Notes: generated by a model from the sequence alone, not told the origin. Shown: positions 22,090 through 31,562, counted from the stretch's first letter. The stretch: DNA of 64,000 bases from Sphingomonas lacunae (GCF_012979535.1 NZ_CP053015.1:2913835-2977834), one strand, 5' to 3'. Numbers and translations: made by a program.

Positions 22090-22476
22090 TCAGTTGAATG
22101 TCGCCGCATCGCTGCCCTTGGGGTCCGGACCATATTGGTTTGGCCCCTTGGTTCCTTCGAGGAACATGAAGATCAGCACGATCAGGCCACCGACAATCGG
22201 AATGAACCCGAGAAGCACAAACCAGCCCGACTTATCCTGGTCATGGAAACGGCGGACCTGCACTGCAATGCCCGGAACGATACATGCCAGGAGCAACAGG
22301 CTAGTAAGCGGTCCATAGGCACCGCCAACCATGCCCGAGAGTCCCAGTATCGATTCAATGATACTCAGGACGATGGCGGCAACCACAATGCCCACCACGA
22401 ACATCCAATATTCCATGCGCCGGGCGCGACCCGAGAAATCGGCGTATTTTTTCCAGGCAGCCAACATCCATTCCAT
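22090..22476 (-). CDS. DUF805 family inner-membrane protein
   Basis: 128 aa. Starts with the DUF805 pattern WKKYADFSGRARRMEYW, followed by four hydrophobic segments, VRRFHDQDKSGW between helices, and the terminal EGTKGPNQYGPDP. The family (YhaH and relatives) has no settled function. Transcribed toward the ICMT-like gene with a 113-nt gap. Confidence 0.85.
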   Translation of the reverse strand: MEWMLAAWKKYADFSGRARRMEYWMFVVGIVVAAIVLSIIESILGLSGMVGGAYGPLTSLLLLACIVPGIAVQVRRFHDQDKSGWFVLLGFIPIVGGLIVLIFMFLEGTKGPNQYGPDPKGSDAATFN

Positions 22477-22761
22477 AGCTATTCCCCCTACATCTGCTGC
22501 GCCGTCGGATAACGGCGCCCGGGTTCCAACAGAAAGCTTCTGTCATGCGGGCATGCTGCCGCTTCGCGGAGCGATATGCAACACCGCAAAAGTGCGAGTC
22601 GTTTCGCTTGGGAGACCAATTGCTCGGCTGGAAAATGCATCTCGTCGTAACAATCTTTCGACTCGTCACGAGTCACGAGAGTCGGATTCGGACCCGCAAA
22701 GGCTTGCTGCTATCGGACCCGCCTTGAGTCTCGGGCAAGATAAAGAGCGGGGTCGCCCTCA
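22477..22761. other. Intergenic region with a 15-bp palindrome
   Basis: 285 bp between the divergent DUF805 and M23 peptidase genes. No ORF is convincing. It contains the odd-centred perfect palindrome GACTCGT-C-ACGAGTC at 22660-22674, followed by a partial direct copy (ACGAGAGTC), a plausible regulator-binding site. No clear promoter hexamers were found. Confidence 0.4.
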
Positions 22762-23925
22762 GTGCAAGTTCTGCAGCGCCTGACAGCGCTTTCCACAAGG
22801 TGGAATGCCCTGTTTCGCGATCATGAAATCTTTGTAAGAACCGGAGGCGATGTCCGCTTCATCCGCCTGAGCGCGCAGGTGCAGCGCCGGGTCGCGACGG
22901 TCGTGTCGCTGGCGCTTGGCGCATGGCTCATCTTCACCATAGGCATGCTGGCCTATCAGGCGGCAACCGCTTGGCAGCGGCAGGACGTGGCCGCGCGCGC
23001 CGCGATCGTCGAGCGTGCAGAAGCGCGCGTTGCCCGTGAAAGCGGCCGTATCGAGCATATCGCCGAACGGCTTGATGCCCGGCAGAAATATCTTGAAGGT
23101 GTGGTCACCCAGCATCTTGGCGTCGAGGTTGAGGCAGATGCCAAGGCAGCGGGCGACGCCGCAGCCGCCGCCGCGCGCGCCACCAGCCCGACGCTCCCCG
23201 CCGATGCCGACAAGATCAGCGTCCTCCGCGCCATCGGCCAGCGGCAGGAACAACTGGCCGTGGCGATGACCGCCGCGATCACCGAACGCAGTGCACGGGC
23301 GGAATCCGCCCTGCGCGCCGTGGGTATCCGTCCCGGCAGTACCGCGAACCAGGGCGGTCCCTTCATCCCCGCGAACCGCGATGGCCTGTTGCCACCACGC
23401 GAACCCCTGTTCCAGCGGCTGGATGCGGCGATCGATCGGATGGAGTTTCTCGAAAATCTGGTCCTTTCCCTGCCCTCCACCATTCCGGCGGCTGGTATGA
23501 ACCTGTCGTCCGGCTTCGGCTATAGGCGCGATCCCTTCACCGGTGCGGGCGCGATGCACGCCGGGCTGGATTTCAAGGGACCGCATGGCAGCCCGATTTA
23601 TTCCGCTGCCGCCGGAACGATCAGCTTCGCCGGGCGCAAGGCTGGCTATGGCAATGTCGTCGAGGTCGATCATGGTCATGGCATCATCACCCGCTATGCC
23701 CACCTTTCGGGCTTTGCCGCCCGCGCAGGCCAGCGCGTTGCGCCGGGACAGTTGATCGCACGCATGGGTTCGACCGGCCGATCGACCGGCACCCACCTTC
23801 ATTTTGAGGTTCGCGTCAACGGCACCGCCGTCAATCCGCGCCGTTTTCTGGAGTCAAACAGCGATGTTCTCGAGGTCCAAGCCGACGCAGGCGAGCGAGT
23901 CCGCACCCGTGCAGGTGCCCGCTAG
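22762..23925 (+). CDS. Membrane-anchored M23 (LytM) family metallopeptidase
   Basis: 387 aa, GTG start. One transmembrane helix (about 52-72) places the rest in the periplasm. A charged helical, probably coiled-coil, stretch runs about 78-130, and the C-terminal LytM domain holds the zinc and catalytic residues: MHAGLDFKGPHG (HxxxD), and THLHFEVRVNG (HxH). Cleaves peptidoglycan cross-links, or acts as a scaffold if inactive, but the motif is complete. It overlaps the bactofilin gene by 62 nt in another frame, the arrangement of M23-bactofilin pairs that shape cell morphology in other alphaproteobacteria. Confidence 0.9.
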   Translation: MQVLQRLTALSTRWNALFRDHEIFVRTGGDVRFIRLSAQVQRRVATVVSLALGAWLIFTIGMLAYQAATAWQRQDVAARAAIVERAEARVARESGRIEHIAERLDARQKYLEGVVTQHLGVEVEADAKAAGDAAAAAARATSPTLPADADKISVLRAIGQRQEQLAVAMTAAITERSARAESALRAVGIRPGSTANQGGPFIPANRDGLLPPREPLFQRLDAAIDRMEFLENLVLSLPSTIPAAGMNLSSGFGYRRDPFTGAGAMHAGLDFKGPHGSPIYSAAAGTISFAGRKAGYGNVVEVDHGHGIITRYAHLSGFAARAGQRVAPGQLIARMGSTGRSTGTHLHFEVRVNGTAVNPRRFLESNSDVLEVQADAGERVRTRAGAR

Positions 23926-24319
23926 GATGGCTACCGGCGCACGCAACGTGACCTTTTCGGTGCTTGGCAGTGATGTCGTGATCACAGGCAATGTCTCGGC
24001 GACAGTCGATCTGCATCTCGACGGCCGCATCGAAGGCGACCTTGCCTGCGCCAACCTCGTGCAGGGCGCCGACAGCCTGATCAAGGGCGCGATTGTAGCC
24101 GAGTCCGCCAAGCTGGCCGGCACCGTCGATGGCAGCATCACCGCCCGCGACCTCACCATCCAGTCGACCGCCCGGATCAACGGCGACGTGACCTACGAAA
24201 ATCTCGTCATCGAGCCCGGCGGCCAGGTCGACGGCCGCTTCACCCACCGCCGTGGCGCGGGTGCCGCCGCTGCTGCCGGGCCGGCGATGCTCGAATTGGG
24301 CTCAACTGACCAAGGGTAA
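23864..24319 (+). CDS. Bactofilin
   Basis: 151 aa from the ATG at 23864 (MFSRSKPTQ), chosen because bactofilins typically begin MF-x-K/R and GGAG lies about 10 nt upstream. A later ATG at 23927 (MATGARN) would avoid the overlap with the peptidase gene. The body is the right-handed beta-helix repeat of DUF583: VLGSDVVITGNV, DLHLDGRIEGDL, SLIKGAIVAESAKLAGTVDGSI, TARINGDVTYENLVIEPGGQVDGRF. Forms cytoskeletal filaments that localise envelope enzymes. Translational coupling with the M23 gene suggests a dedicated pair. Confidence 0.9.
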   Translation: MFSRSKPTQASESAPVQVPARMATGARNVTFSVLGSDVVITGNVSATVDLHLDGRIEGDLACANLVQGADSLIKGAIVAESAKLAGTVDGSITARDLTIQSTARINGDVTYENLVIEPGGQVDGRFTHRRGAGAAAAAGPAMLELGSTDQG

Positions 24320-24325
24320 TCCCGG

Positions 24326-25834
24326 TCAATTCACCGGCGCCCGCCGCCGGTAGCTCAATGCTTCGGCGATGTGGATGCGACCGACCGTCTCGCTGCCCGC
24401 CAGATCGGCAATAGTCCGGGCTACCCTGAGCACCCGCGTATAGCCGCGCGCGGACAGGCGCATGGCGGCGGCGGCTTGCGCGAGCAGCGCCTTGCCGGGT
24501 TCATCCGGCGTGGCATGATCCTCCAGCTCCGGGCCGTCGGCCTCGGCATTGGTCCGCGCCTTGCCCCCGGCATAGCGCGCCGTCTGCCGCGCGCGCGCCG
24601 CGGCGACGCGGGCGGCGACGGCATCACTGCCCTCTGACGGCGCCGGATTGACCAGATCAGCGGCGCTCACCGCTTCGACCTCGACACTCAGGTCAATGCG
24701 GTCGAGCAGCGGGCCGGATACCCGCGCCTGATAATCGGCAGCACAACGCGGCGCACGTGAACAGGCGAGCGCGGCATCACCCAAATGGCCGCAGCGGCAC
24801 GGGTTCATCGCCGCCACCAGCTGCACCCGCGCCGGAAAGGTGACATGGGCATTGGCCCGCGCCACGCTGACGACACCGGTTTCGAGCGGCTGGCGCAGGC
24901 TGTCGAGCACCGGGCGCTGGAATTCGGGCAATTCGTCGAGGAACAGGACACCGAGGTGCGCGAGGCTGACCTCCCCCGGCCGCACGCGCAATCCACCGCC
25001 GACCAGCGCCGGCATCGAGGCGCTGTGGTGCGGGCTTCGGAACGGGCGGGAGCGGACCAGCTTGCCGCCTTCAAGCGTTCCGGCGACCGAAGCGACCATC
25101 GAAACCTCCAGCGCCTCGGCGGGAGTCAGGTCCGGCAATATTCCGGGCAGGCAAGCGGCGAGCAATGATTTTCCCGCTCCCGGCGGCCCGACCATCAGCA
25201 GGTTGTGACCGCCCGCCGCCGCAATTTCGATTGCTCGCCGCGCCGTTTCCTGTCCCTTCACCTGCGCCATATCGACGGCGCGGACCGGCGCATCAGCCTG
25301 TGCCAGCACGGGCGGCGGGATGTGGCCGGTCTTGTTCATGTGGTTGAGCAGGGCGAGCAGGTCAGGCGCGGCAATCACCTCCACCTCCCCTGCCCAGGCT
25401 GCTTCGGGTCCCTGTGCAGCCGGGCAGATGAGGCCAAGCCCCGCCTCGCTCGCATGCAGCGCCGCGAGCAGCACGCCCGGAGATCCGGCAATCCGTCCGT
25501 CGAGCCCCAGTTCGCCAACGACGACATAGCTCGACAGCGTCTCCGCATCGACCACACCCATGGCGCCGAGCAAAGCCAGCGCGATCGGCAGGTCATAATG
25601 CGACCCTTCCTTGGGCAGATCAGCAGGGGAGAGGTTGACGGTAATCCGCTTGGGCGGGAGCGACAGACCGATGGCGGATATGGCCGCCCTCACCCGCTCA
25701 CGGCTTTCAGCCACCGCCTTGTCCGGCAGGCCGACGATGACAAAGCCTGGCACGCCGGGCGCAATCTGGCACTGCACTTCCACACCCACGGCCTCAAGGC
25801 CGAGATAGGCAACCGTCGCGGCAATGGCGACCAT
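24326..25834 (-). CDS. comM: YifB/ComM family Mg-chelatase-like AAA+ ATPase
   Basis: 502 aa from the ATG at 25834 (MVAIAATVAYLGLEA), the standard family start; the much longer open frame upstream is non-homologous. N-terminal Lon-protease-like domain (VEVQCQIAPGVPGFVIVGLPD, LSPADLPKEGSHYDLPIAL), then the AAA+ core: Walker A VGPPGAGKS, FRSPHHSASMPALVGGG, Walker B LFLDELPEF, AAMNPCRCG with its zinc-knuckle cysteines, and the C-terminal ARGYTRVLRVARTIADL. ComM is a branch-migration helicase that aids integration of donor DNA during transformation in other bacteria. Converges with the bactofilin gene at 6 nt. Confidence 0.93.
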   Translation of the reverse strand: MVAIAATVAYLGLEAVGVEVQCQIAPGVPGFVIVGLPDKAVAESRERVRAAISAIGLSLPPKRITVNLSPADLPKEGSHYDLPIALALLGAMGVVDAETLSSYVVVGELGLDGRIAGSPGVLLAALHASEAGLGLICPAAQGPEAAWAGEVEVIAAPDLLALLNHMNKTGHIPPPVLAQADAPVRAVDMAQVKGQETARRAIEIAAAGGHNLLMVGPPGAGKSLLAACLPGILPDLTPAEALEVSMVASVAGTLEGGKLVRSRPFRSPHHSASMPALVGGGLRVRPGEVSLAHLGVLFLDELPEFQRPVLDSLRQPLETGVVSVARANAHVTFPARVQLVAAMNPCRCGHLGDAALACSRAPRCAADYQARVSGPLLDRIDLSVEVEAVSAADLVNPAPSEGSDAVAARVAAARARQTARYAGGKARTNAEADGPELEDHATPDEPGKALLAQAAAAMRLSARGYTRVLRVARTIADLAGSETVGRIHIAEALSYRRRAPVN

Positions 25835-26122
25835 TCGGGGATCCCCCATCCATGCTCCGGCGCAGCGCCCCGAAATATCGCTGTGCCGCCTTTGTTCCTT
25901 TCGCCTTGGTGACATGCCGCAAGGGGTGAGTCGAGAGCGAAATTGTTGCCATGGCCTGAACGGCAACTGCTCAACCAGCGAGGCAAGCGCCTTCGCGGAG
26001 CCATCACCATTGGCTGGGTATCGCCACATCTCGTCCCGATCCGTGACAGAAGGCAGGGTAAACAGCGGCCTAACCGCGCCCGGTGGTGCCATGGTAAGGG
26101 GCATTGGGTCACCCGTTTGGCG

Positions 26123-26971
26123 GTGAACAGCATCTTTCCTCTCCTTCGTCGCCTCCTTTTGGCTTGCTCGATCCCGACAGCCATGGCCGCGGCCCCCATC
26201 GCGGCACAGGCGGCGGAGGGGACTGTCCGGCTCACCACCGCGACCGCGATGATCATCGACACCGGCGGCATTGCGAGCGATGACCAGAGCCTGAGCTGGA
26301 GCGAAACGGTCGAAGAGACCGTGCTGTTGCCGGACGACGAAAGCCCGGCCATGCTCTATGACGCGGGAGAGGGCACCAGCCGGTTTGCCGTCACTGCCGT
26401 TACATCCGTTCGTGAAGATCCGCTCGACTTTGGCCCCAGCCGCACGCCCATTGCCCGGCTTGGTCCCTTTTATCTGGTCACGCCTGACACGATAGAGATG
26501 ATTGGCACTGTCGACAGCGACAGTCCCTATCAGTTGGCCCGATTGATGGCGACACACCCCGGCGTGCGCCGGCTGGTGATGGTCGAATGTCCGGGTTCCA
26601 TCGACGAAGCAGCCAACCATATGCTGGCCCGCCAGGTGCGGCAGGCAGGGCTGGAAACCCATGTGCCACGCGGTGGTTCTATCCGTTCGGGCGCGGTCGA
26701 CCTGTTCCTCGCCGGGATTCGCCGGACCGCAGACCAGAGCGCCGAATTCGGCGTGCACAGCTGGCGGGACGACGACGGGATGCAAGCGCATGATTTTGCC
26801 GCCAATGATCCGGTCAATCTCGAATACATCAACTATTACCGGGAAATGGGGCTGTCTGACCGGACAGCGCGCCAGTTTTACGCCCTTACCAACAGCGTGC
26901 CGTTCGAATCGGTCCGCACCCTGACCGCCGCTGACATGGCTCGCTTGGGTCTTGCCGAAGTATCTGGCTGA
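26123..26971 (+). CDS. Periplasmic ClpP/crotonase-fold-like protein
   Basis: 282 aa from a GTG at 26123 that gives a clean signal peptide ending AAQA-AEGTV; the frame stays open upstream but without coding character. The C-terminal 170 residues look like the predicted periplasmic ClpP-like family (COG3904 type): IEMIGTVDSDSPYQLARLM, a Gly/Ser segment GGSIRSGAVDLFLAGIRRTAD where related proteins have the nucleophile region, and FGVHSWRDDDG. Whether the Ser-His pair is catalytic cannot be judged. Function unknown. Followed by the rpmH promoter. Confidence 0.65.
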   Translation: MNSIFPLLRRLLLACSIPTAMAAAPIAAQAAEGTVRLTTATAMIIDTGGIASDDQSLSWSETVEETVLLPDDESPAMLYDAGEGTSRFAVTAVTSVREDPLDFGPSRTPIARLGPFYLVTPDTIEMIGTVDSDSPYQLARLMATHPGVRRLVMVECPGSIDEAANHMLARQVRQAGLETHVPRGGSIRSGAVDLFLAGIRRTADQSAEFGVHSWRDDDGMQAHDFAANDPVNLEYINYYREMGLSDRTARQFYALTNSVPFESVRTLTAADMARLGLAEVSG

Positions 26972-26997
26972 CTCCTTCGCCAGCGCCGCAAGATACG

Positions 26998-27026
26998 TTG
27001 ACTTTCCCGCCCGAATCCCCTAGCGC
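26998..27026 (+). promoter_or_regulatory. Candidate rpmH promoter
   Basis: TTGACT (26998-27003), 17-nt spacer, TAGCGC (27021-27026). The -35 is strong and the -10 weak. It lies about 70 nt before the rpmH ATG and would put the start site near 27033. Confidence 0.5.
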
Positions 27027-27039
27027 CGCCTTCATTAGA

Positions 27040-27066
27040 GGCCGCCTCTCGCTTGGCGGCCCTTTT
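27040..27066 (+). terminator. GC-rich hairpin with U-run in the rpmH leader
   Basis: GGCCGCC (27040-27046) pairs perfectly with GGCGGCC (27055-27061) around an 8-nt loop and is followed by CTTTT. It has terminator form and could end the ClpP-like gene, but it sits downstream of the best rpmH promoter, so it may instead be an attenuator or leader stem for rpmH. Confidence 0.6.
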
Positions 27067-27095
27067 CATTACAGTTTCGCGAAGAAAGTTCGACC

Positions 27096-27230
27096 ATGAA
27101 GCGCACCTTCCAGCCCAGCAACCTCGTCCGCGCCCGCCGTCACGGTTTCCGCGCCCGCACGGCGACTGTGGGTGGCCGCGCCGTCTTGCGCGCCCGTCGT
27201 GCCCGCGGTCGTTCCAAGCTGTCGGCCTGA
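27096..27230 (+). CDS. rpmH: 50S ribosomal protein L34
   Basis: 44 aa, exactly the family length. Translation begins [20 protein letters not shown] and ends RGRSKLSA, very Arg/Lys-rich. Part of the large ribosomal subunit. First gene of the classical rpmH-rnpA-yidD-yidC block. Confidence 0.97.
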   Translation: MKRTFQPSNLVRARRHGFRARTATVGGRAVLRARRARGRSKLSA

Positions 27231-27264
27231 GCCTGACACGCTGGCTTCGGGGGACACCCCTGCC

Positions 27265-27642
27265 GTGCCGATCCGCCGCCTGACGCGGCGATCAGAATTT
27301 CTCGCCGCCAATGCCGGCGTTCGCGTGCCCATGCCCGCGTTCGTGTTGCTGGTGCATCCGCGCGGCGATGACCAACCCGATGCCGGATATGGCGTTACCG
27401 CGACCAAACGCCTCGGCGGCGCGGTAATCCGTAATCGTGTCAAACGCCGATTTCGCGCCATTATCCGGGATGTATTTCCCACCCATGCGCTGACCGGAGC
27501 CGATCATGTGCTGATCGGCCGGCCCGATGCTTTGACGCGGGATCATGAGCGCCTGACCACCGACATCACAAAGGCACTGGCCAAAGCGGAACGGCGATTG
27601 GCGGAACGCCAGCGCCACTCAGGGGATGGGGCCGCGGCATGA
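27265..27642 (+). CDS. rnpA: Ribonuclease P protein component
   Basis: 125 aa from a GTG at 27265 ([15 protein letters not shown]), with GGGGGA about 10 nt upstream. The open frame continues back over rpmH but that part is not homologous. The RNA-binding signature [14 protein letters not shown] is present, as is [14 protein letters not shown]. Binds RNase P RNA for tRNA 5' maturation; the RNA gene is not in the window. Overlaps yidD by ATGA. Confidence 0.93.
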   Translation: MPIRRLTRRSEFLAANAGVRVPMPAFVLLVHPRGDDQPDAGYGVTATKRLGGAVIRNRVKRRFRAIIRDVFPTHALTGADHVLIGRPDALTRDHERLTTDITKALAKAERRLAERQRHSGDGAAA

Positions 27643-27851
27643 TCGGCAAGCTGATGATTGCGGTTGCGCGCCTGTGGCAGATCGGACCATCGCGCATTTT
27701 GCCCCCATCGTGCCGCTTCGCTCCATCGTGCAGCCAATATGCGATAGAGGCAATCAGCAAGCATGGCGCGATCAAGGGTGGATGGTTGGCCCTGAAACGT
27801 ATACTGCGCTGCCATCCTTGGGGTGGGCATGGTTACGATCCCGTCCCGTAA
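27639..27851 (+). CDS. yidD: Membrane protein insertion efficiency factor YidD
   Basis: 70 aa, normal length. Family pattern [23 protein letters not shown] then [19 protein letters not shown]. Helps YidC/Sec-dependent membrane insertion. Sits between rnpA and yidC as in most bacteria. Confidence 0.95.
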   Translation: MIGKLMIAVARLWQIGPSRILPPSCRFAPSCSQYAIEAISKHGAIKGGWLALKRILRCHPWGGHGYDPVP

Positions 27852-27914
27852 CACTATATAGACCGGCAACCAGCTGCCTCGCGCCGCTGCAACGCTATGA
27901 AAGACGCCTGAACC

Positions 27915-29636
27915 GTGGAAGACAAACGCAATATCGTCGTCGCAATGGTGCTGATCGCCCTGATCCTGTTCGGCTGGCCCTATCTGACAGAACGCTTCTT
28001 CCCTCAGCCAAATGCGCCCGTCACAGCGTCAACCACTGTCGCTGGCGCACCGGCGACATCAGCAGCAGCACCGGCCGTCGTGCCAACCGCAGCGGCCGTT
28101 GCCCGTCCGGTCAGCGTGGCGCAGGCAGTGGCCACCGGCGGCCGCATCCCCATCGAAACGCCGACGCTCAAGGGTTCGATCAATCTCACCGGCGCACGCA
28201 TTGATGATCTGGAACTGGTCCGCTATCGCGAGACACTGGCCAAGGACAGCCCACCGGTGCGCCTGTTCGCACCCGGCGGCACGGCCAAGGCCTATTTCGC
28301 GACCCTCGGCTGGGCCGGAGCCGGGCTTGTAGCGCCGACCGCAGGTGCCGTTTGGACCGCACCTGCCGGTGCCAAACTCACCCCAACATCACCGGTGACA
28401 CTTACCTGGGACAATGGCCAGGGACAGCAGTTTGCTATCACCCTGTCGGTCGATGACAAATATATGTTCACCGCCAAACAGGTGATGACCAACCGTGGTT
28501 CAGCTCCGGTCGCAGCCAGCGCCTTCAGCTCGCTGACCCGCATTGGCACCTCACCTGATCCCGACAGCTGGACAATCCACAATGGCGCGATGGGCGTGTT
28601 CAATGAAACAGCCGAATATATCGACAAGGACGATATTGACGAAGCGCCCCAGGGCACGCTGGCGAAGCGCTCGACCGGTGGCTGGCTGGGCTTCACCGAT
28701 CATTTCTGGCTCGGCGCTGTCATGCCCGCGCAGAATGCTGTTGTGGACACCAGCATCCGCCATGGAGCGAACAATCTTTACCAGGCCGATTTCGCTACCA
28801 CCGAAAAAATCGTCGCCCCGAACAGCAGCAGCACGACCGAAAGTCGCATTTTTGCAGGTGCCAAGGAAACGCGGGTGCTCGACGGCTATGCTGACGAACA
28901 GGGCATAACCCTGCTCGACCGCGCCACTGACTGGGGCTGGTTCATCTGGTTTGCCAAGCCGATCTTTTACCTGCTCGACTGGCTGTTCGCCCATATTGGC
29001 AATTTCGGTGTGGCCATCATGGCCCTGACGCTGATCATCCGCCTTGTCATGTATCCGATTGCGCAAAAGCAGTTCCAGAGCATGGCGGCGATGCGCGTCC
29101 TCCAGCCCAAGGTGAAGGCGCTGCAGGAGAAATACGCCGACGACAAGCCGCGTATGCAGCAGGAGATGATGGCGCTCTACAAGACCGAAAAGATCAATCC
29201 GCTGGCCGGTTGTCTGCCGATCCTCATCCAGATTCCGATCTTTTACGCCCTCTACAAGTCGCTGATGCTGACGGTCGAAATGCGCCACCAGCCGTTCGCC
29301 CTCTGGATCAAGGATCTGTCAGCACCTGATCCGCTGCACATCCTCAACCTGTTCGGCCTGCTGCCCTTTACCCCGCCTGCCTTCCTGGGCATCGGTGTAC
29401 TGGCCATTCTGCTGGGCATCACCATGTATCTGCAGTTCAAGCTGAACCCGCCGCCGGCTGACCCGATCCAGGCGCAAGTATTCTCGATCATGCCGTGGAT
29501 GATGATGTTCATCATGGCCCCGTTCGCCGCCGGCTTGCTGCTGTACTGGATCACCAACAATATCCTGTCGATCGGTCAGCAGCGCTTGCTCTATGCCCGC
29601 TATCCGCAGATGAAGGAAGCGATGGCGGCCAAGTGA
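27915..29636 (+). CDS. yidC: Membrane protein insertase YidC
   Basis: 573 aa, GTG start ([23 protein letters not shown]). An N-terminal helix, an Ala/Thr/Val-rich linker and the large periplasmic beta-domain lead to the conserved C-terminal five-helix core: [74 protein letters not shown]. Inserts inner-membrane proteins with or without Sec. Its stop overlaps the engB start as GTGA. Confidence 0.97.
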   Translation: MEDKRNIVVAMVLIALILFGWPYLTERFFPQPNAPVTASTTVAGAPATSAAAPAVVPTAAAVARPVSVAQAVATGGRIPIETPTLKGSINLTGARIDDLELVRYRETLAKDSPPVRLFAPGGTAKAYFATLGWAGAGLVAPTAGAVWTAPAGAKLTPTSPVTLTWDNGQGQQFAITLSVDDKYMFTAKQVMTNRGSAPVAASAFSSLTRIGTSPDPDSWTIHNGAMGVFNETAEYIDKDDIDEAPQGTLAKRSTGGWLGFTDHFWLGAVMPAQNAVVDTSIRHGANNLYQADFATTEKIVAPNSSSTTESRIFAGAKETRVLDGYADEQGITLLDRATDWGWFIWFAKPIFYLLDWLFAHIGNFGVAIMALTLIIRLVMYPIAQKQFQSMAAMRVLQPKVKALQEKYADDKPRMQQEMMALYKTEKINPLAGCLPILIQIPIFYALYKSLMLTVEMRHQPFALWIKDLSAPDPLHILNLFGLLPFTPPAFLGIGVLAILLGITMYLQFKLNPPPADPIQAQVFSIMPWMMMFIMAPFAAGLLLYWITNNILSIGQQRLLYARYPQMKEAMAAK

Positions 29637-30295
29637 GCAACGCCGACGATCTTGACGCCGCAGCTCTGGAAGAGCGTATCGAGCGGGCGCGCAAGCTGTT
29701 TTCCGGTCGGGTGGACTTCCTCAAGTCCGCACCGAAGCTGGAGCATCTGCCCGCCCCCGACGCGCCCGAAATCGCCATTGCCGGCCGGTCCAATGTCGGC
29801 AAGTCGACGCTGATCAACGCGCTGACCGGCCGCAAGGCGCTGGCCCGCGCGTCAAACACGCCGGGGCGGACGCAGGAACTGAACTTCTTTGACGTGGGCG
29901 ATCCGCTCGCCTTCCGCATCGTTGACATGCCGGGCTATGGCTTTGCCGAAGCGCCGAAGGATGTTGTCAAGAAATGGCGGCACCTGATCAATGACTATCT
30001 GCGCGGCCGCCAGGTGCTGAAACGCGCGCTGGTGCTGATCGACAGCCGCCATGGCCTCAAGGATGTCGACCGCGAAATCCTCGACATGCTCGACACGGCG
30101 GCCGTCAGCTATCGCATCGTCCTGACCAAGGGCGACAAGATCAAGCCGAGCGAGCTCAACGCGACCACCGCCAAGGTCGCGACCGAGATCCGCAAGCGTC
30201 CCGCCGCGCACCCCGATGTGCTGGCCACCGCAGCCGAGACCGGCCACGGCATCGCCGAACTGCGCGCCGCTGTCCTCGAAGCCGCCGAACTCTGA
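29633..30295 (+). CDS. engB: Ribosome biogenesis GTP-binding protein EngB (YihA/YsxC)
   Basis: 220 aa from the GTG at 29633, which shares bases with the yidC stop. GTPase motifs: G1 [10 protein letters not shown]2 region NTPGRTQ, G3 DMPGYGFA, G4 TKGDK. Required for 50S assembly in other bacteria. Last gene of the rpmH block. Confidence 0.95.
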   Translation: MSNADDLDAAALEERIERARKLFSGRVDFLKSAPKLEHLPAPDAPEIAIAGRSNVGKSTLINALTGRKALARASNTPGRTQELNFFDVGDPLAFRIVDMPGYGFAEAPKDVVKKWRHLINDYLRGRQVLKRALVLIDSRHGLKDVDREILDMLDTAAVSYRIVLTKGDKIKPSELNATTAKVATEIRKRPAAHPDVLATAAETGHGIAELRAAVLEAAEL

Positions 30296-30305
30296 TCGCC
30301 CTTTC

Positions 30306-30331
30306 ACCCTTCGACAAGCTCATGGTCAGCG
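30306..30331. repeat. Possible dispersed intergenic repeat (half element)
   Basis: The sequence CCCTTCGACAAGCTCA downstream of engB resembles one arm of the short palindromic element (CCCTTCGACAAGCTCAGGG and its complement) that I know as common between genes in sphingomonad genomes. The second arm is degenerate here. No other copy was seen in this window. Confidence 0.4.
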
Positions 30332-30369
30332 CATAAGATGGCCCATCCGGCCACCATCGCGGACGCATC

Positions 30370-31041
30370 ATGAAACTGTTCATCGGCAACAAGACCTATT
30401 CGAGCTGGAGCCTCCGCGGCTGGCTCGCCGTTCGCCACAGCGGCTTGCCTTTTGAGGAGGTCAAGGTCCCGCTCTATGACGAGGCCTGGGACAAGGCCCG
30501 CGAAGGCGACGAGTTCGCTCCATCGGGCGGCAAGGTGCCCATCCTGTGGGACGGCGACGACACGGTGGTTTGGGACAGCCTCGCCATCGTCGATTATTGC
30601 GACCTCAAGACCGGCCGGACGCGCGGCTATTGGCCGGAAGACCCCGCCGCCTTTGCCATGGCACGATCCATGGCGGCAGAGATGCATTCAAGCTTTGCCG
30701 CCTTGCGGCGCACCCACAGCATGAACATCAAGCGTATCTATCCGCCCGCGCCCCTTCTGCCCGAGGTGGAGGCCGACGTGATCCGCATTCTGCAACTCTG
30801 GGCGGAAGCCCGCGCGCGCTTTGGCGGGGCAGGCGATTATCTGTTCGGAGCGTGGAGCGCGGCGGACATGATGTTCGCGCCGGTGGTCACCCGCTTCATC
30901 ACCTATTCGATGCCCATGCCGCGCTTTGCCCTGCCCTATATGCAGGCCGTCATCAGCCACCCGCACATGCAGGAATGGATTGGCGGCGCGCAGGAGGAGG
31001 ATATGGTGATCGAGAAGTTCGAGGGCCCGGCGCAGGGTTGA
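30370..31041 (+). CDS. Glutathione S-transferase family protein
   Basis: 223 aa. Thioredoxin-like N-terminal domain with the YSSWSLRGWLA segment, where the first Ser is the likely glutathione-activating residue, then GGKVPILWDGD and the cis-Pro, WDSLAIVDY; an all-helical C-terminal domain contains the GST N-capping box region FGAWSAADMMFAPV. Substrate unknown. Alone between engB and the cupin gene. Confidence 0.9.
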   Translation: MKLFIGNKTYSSWSLRGWLAVRHSGLPFEEVKVPLYDEAWDKAREGDEFAPSGGKVPILWDGDDTVVWDSLAIVDYCDLKTGRTRGYWPEDPAAFAMARSMAAEMHSSFAALRRTHSMNIKRIYPPAPLLPEVEADVIRILQLWAEARARFGGAGDYLFGAWSAADMMFAPVVTRFITYSMPMPRFALPYMQAVISHPHMQEWIGGAQEEDMVIEKFEGPAQG

Positions 31042-31045
31042 TTGT

Positions 31046-31516
31046 TCAGGGTATCCGCTTCGCAGGATAGTTCACGCCATCCTTGGTTGTGTAGCGCCCG
31101 TCGGGGGTGAACAGCATGTCGATGTCCGAATAGCCGCCGCCAGTATCACAGCGCTTGCCGCCACCGAGCGCGACAAACACGCAATCGGCGTCGCTGTCAT
31201 TGCGCAGATGATGGCCATTGGTGCAGCCCTTGGGCCAGACGGCGATGTCTCCAGCCCTCATCACCCATTCGCCGTCATCCTCGACCAACACCGCCTCGCC
31301 GCTGATCATCACCAGCATCTCGTCCTCACCATTGTGCCAGTGCCGCTGCGATGACCAGGCACCGGGTTTGAGCACCACATGGCTGGCGGCAAAATCTGTG
31401 AGACCGGTTGCAGGTGCGAGCCGCCGATACCAACGCCCCTTCACCGGCTCTGCAAATTGTTCAGGATAGCCGGTGGCGTTGGTCTGCGGGATGGCGTCGA
31501 GATCAAGCTTGGGCAT
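31046..31516 (-). CDS. Cupin domain protein
   Basis: 156 aa from the ATG at 31516, fixed by AAGGAG six nt upstream. A single cupin beta-barrel: the metal-binding motif 1 is RHWHNGEDEMLVMISGEA (two His, Glu), and motif 2 GDIAVWPKGCTNGHHL gives the final His. Similar to small cupins described as ectoine- or transcription-linked, but nothing nearby identifies a substrate. Divergent from dapE with 46 nt between starts, so promoters must overlap. Confidence 0.88.
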   Translation of the reverse strand: MPKLDLDAIPQTNATGYPEQFAEPVKGRWYRRLAPATGLTDFAASHVVLKPGAWSSQRHWHNGEDEMLVMISGEAVLVEDDGEWVMRAGDIAVWPKGCTNGHHLRNDSDADCVFVALGGGKRCDTGGGYSDIDMLFTPDGRYTTKDGVNYPAKRIP

Positions 31517-31562
31517 GGGGCACTCCTTTGCAGCCACTTCATTCTGCCGCTATGGCGAGAAC

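Noticed and set aside
20737..22512. Plus-strand 591-residue ORF
   Set aside because: Antisense to the ICMT-like and DUF805 genes; low-complexity composition.
25835..26791. Upstream extension of the comM frame
   Set aside because: Runs antisense through the ClpP-like gene without homology; the family start is the ATG at 25834. The gap 25835-26122 itself shows no gene.
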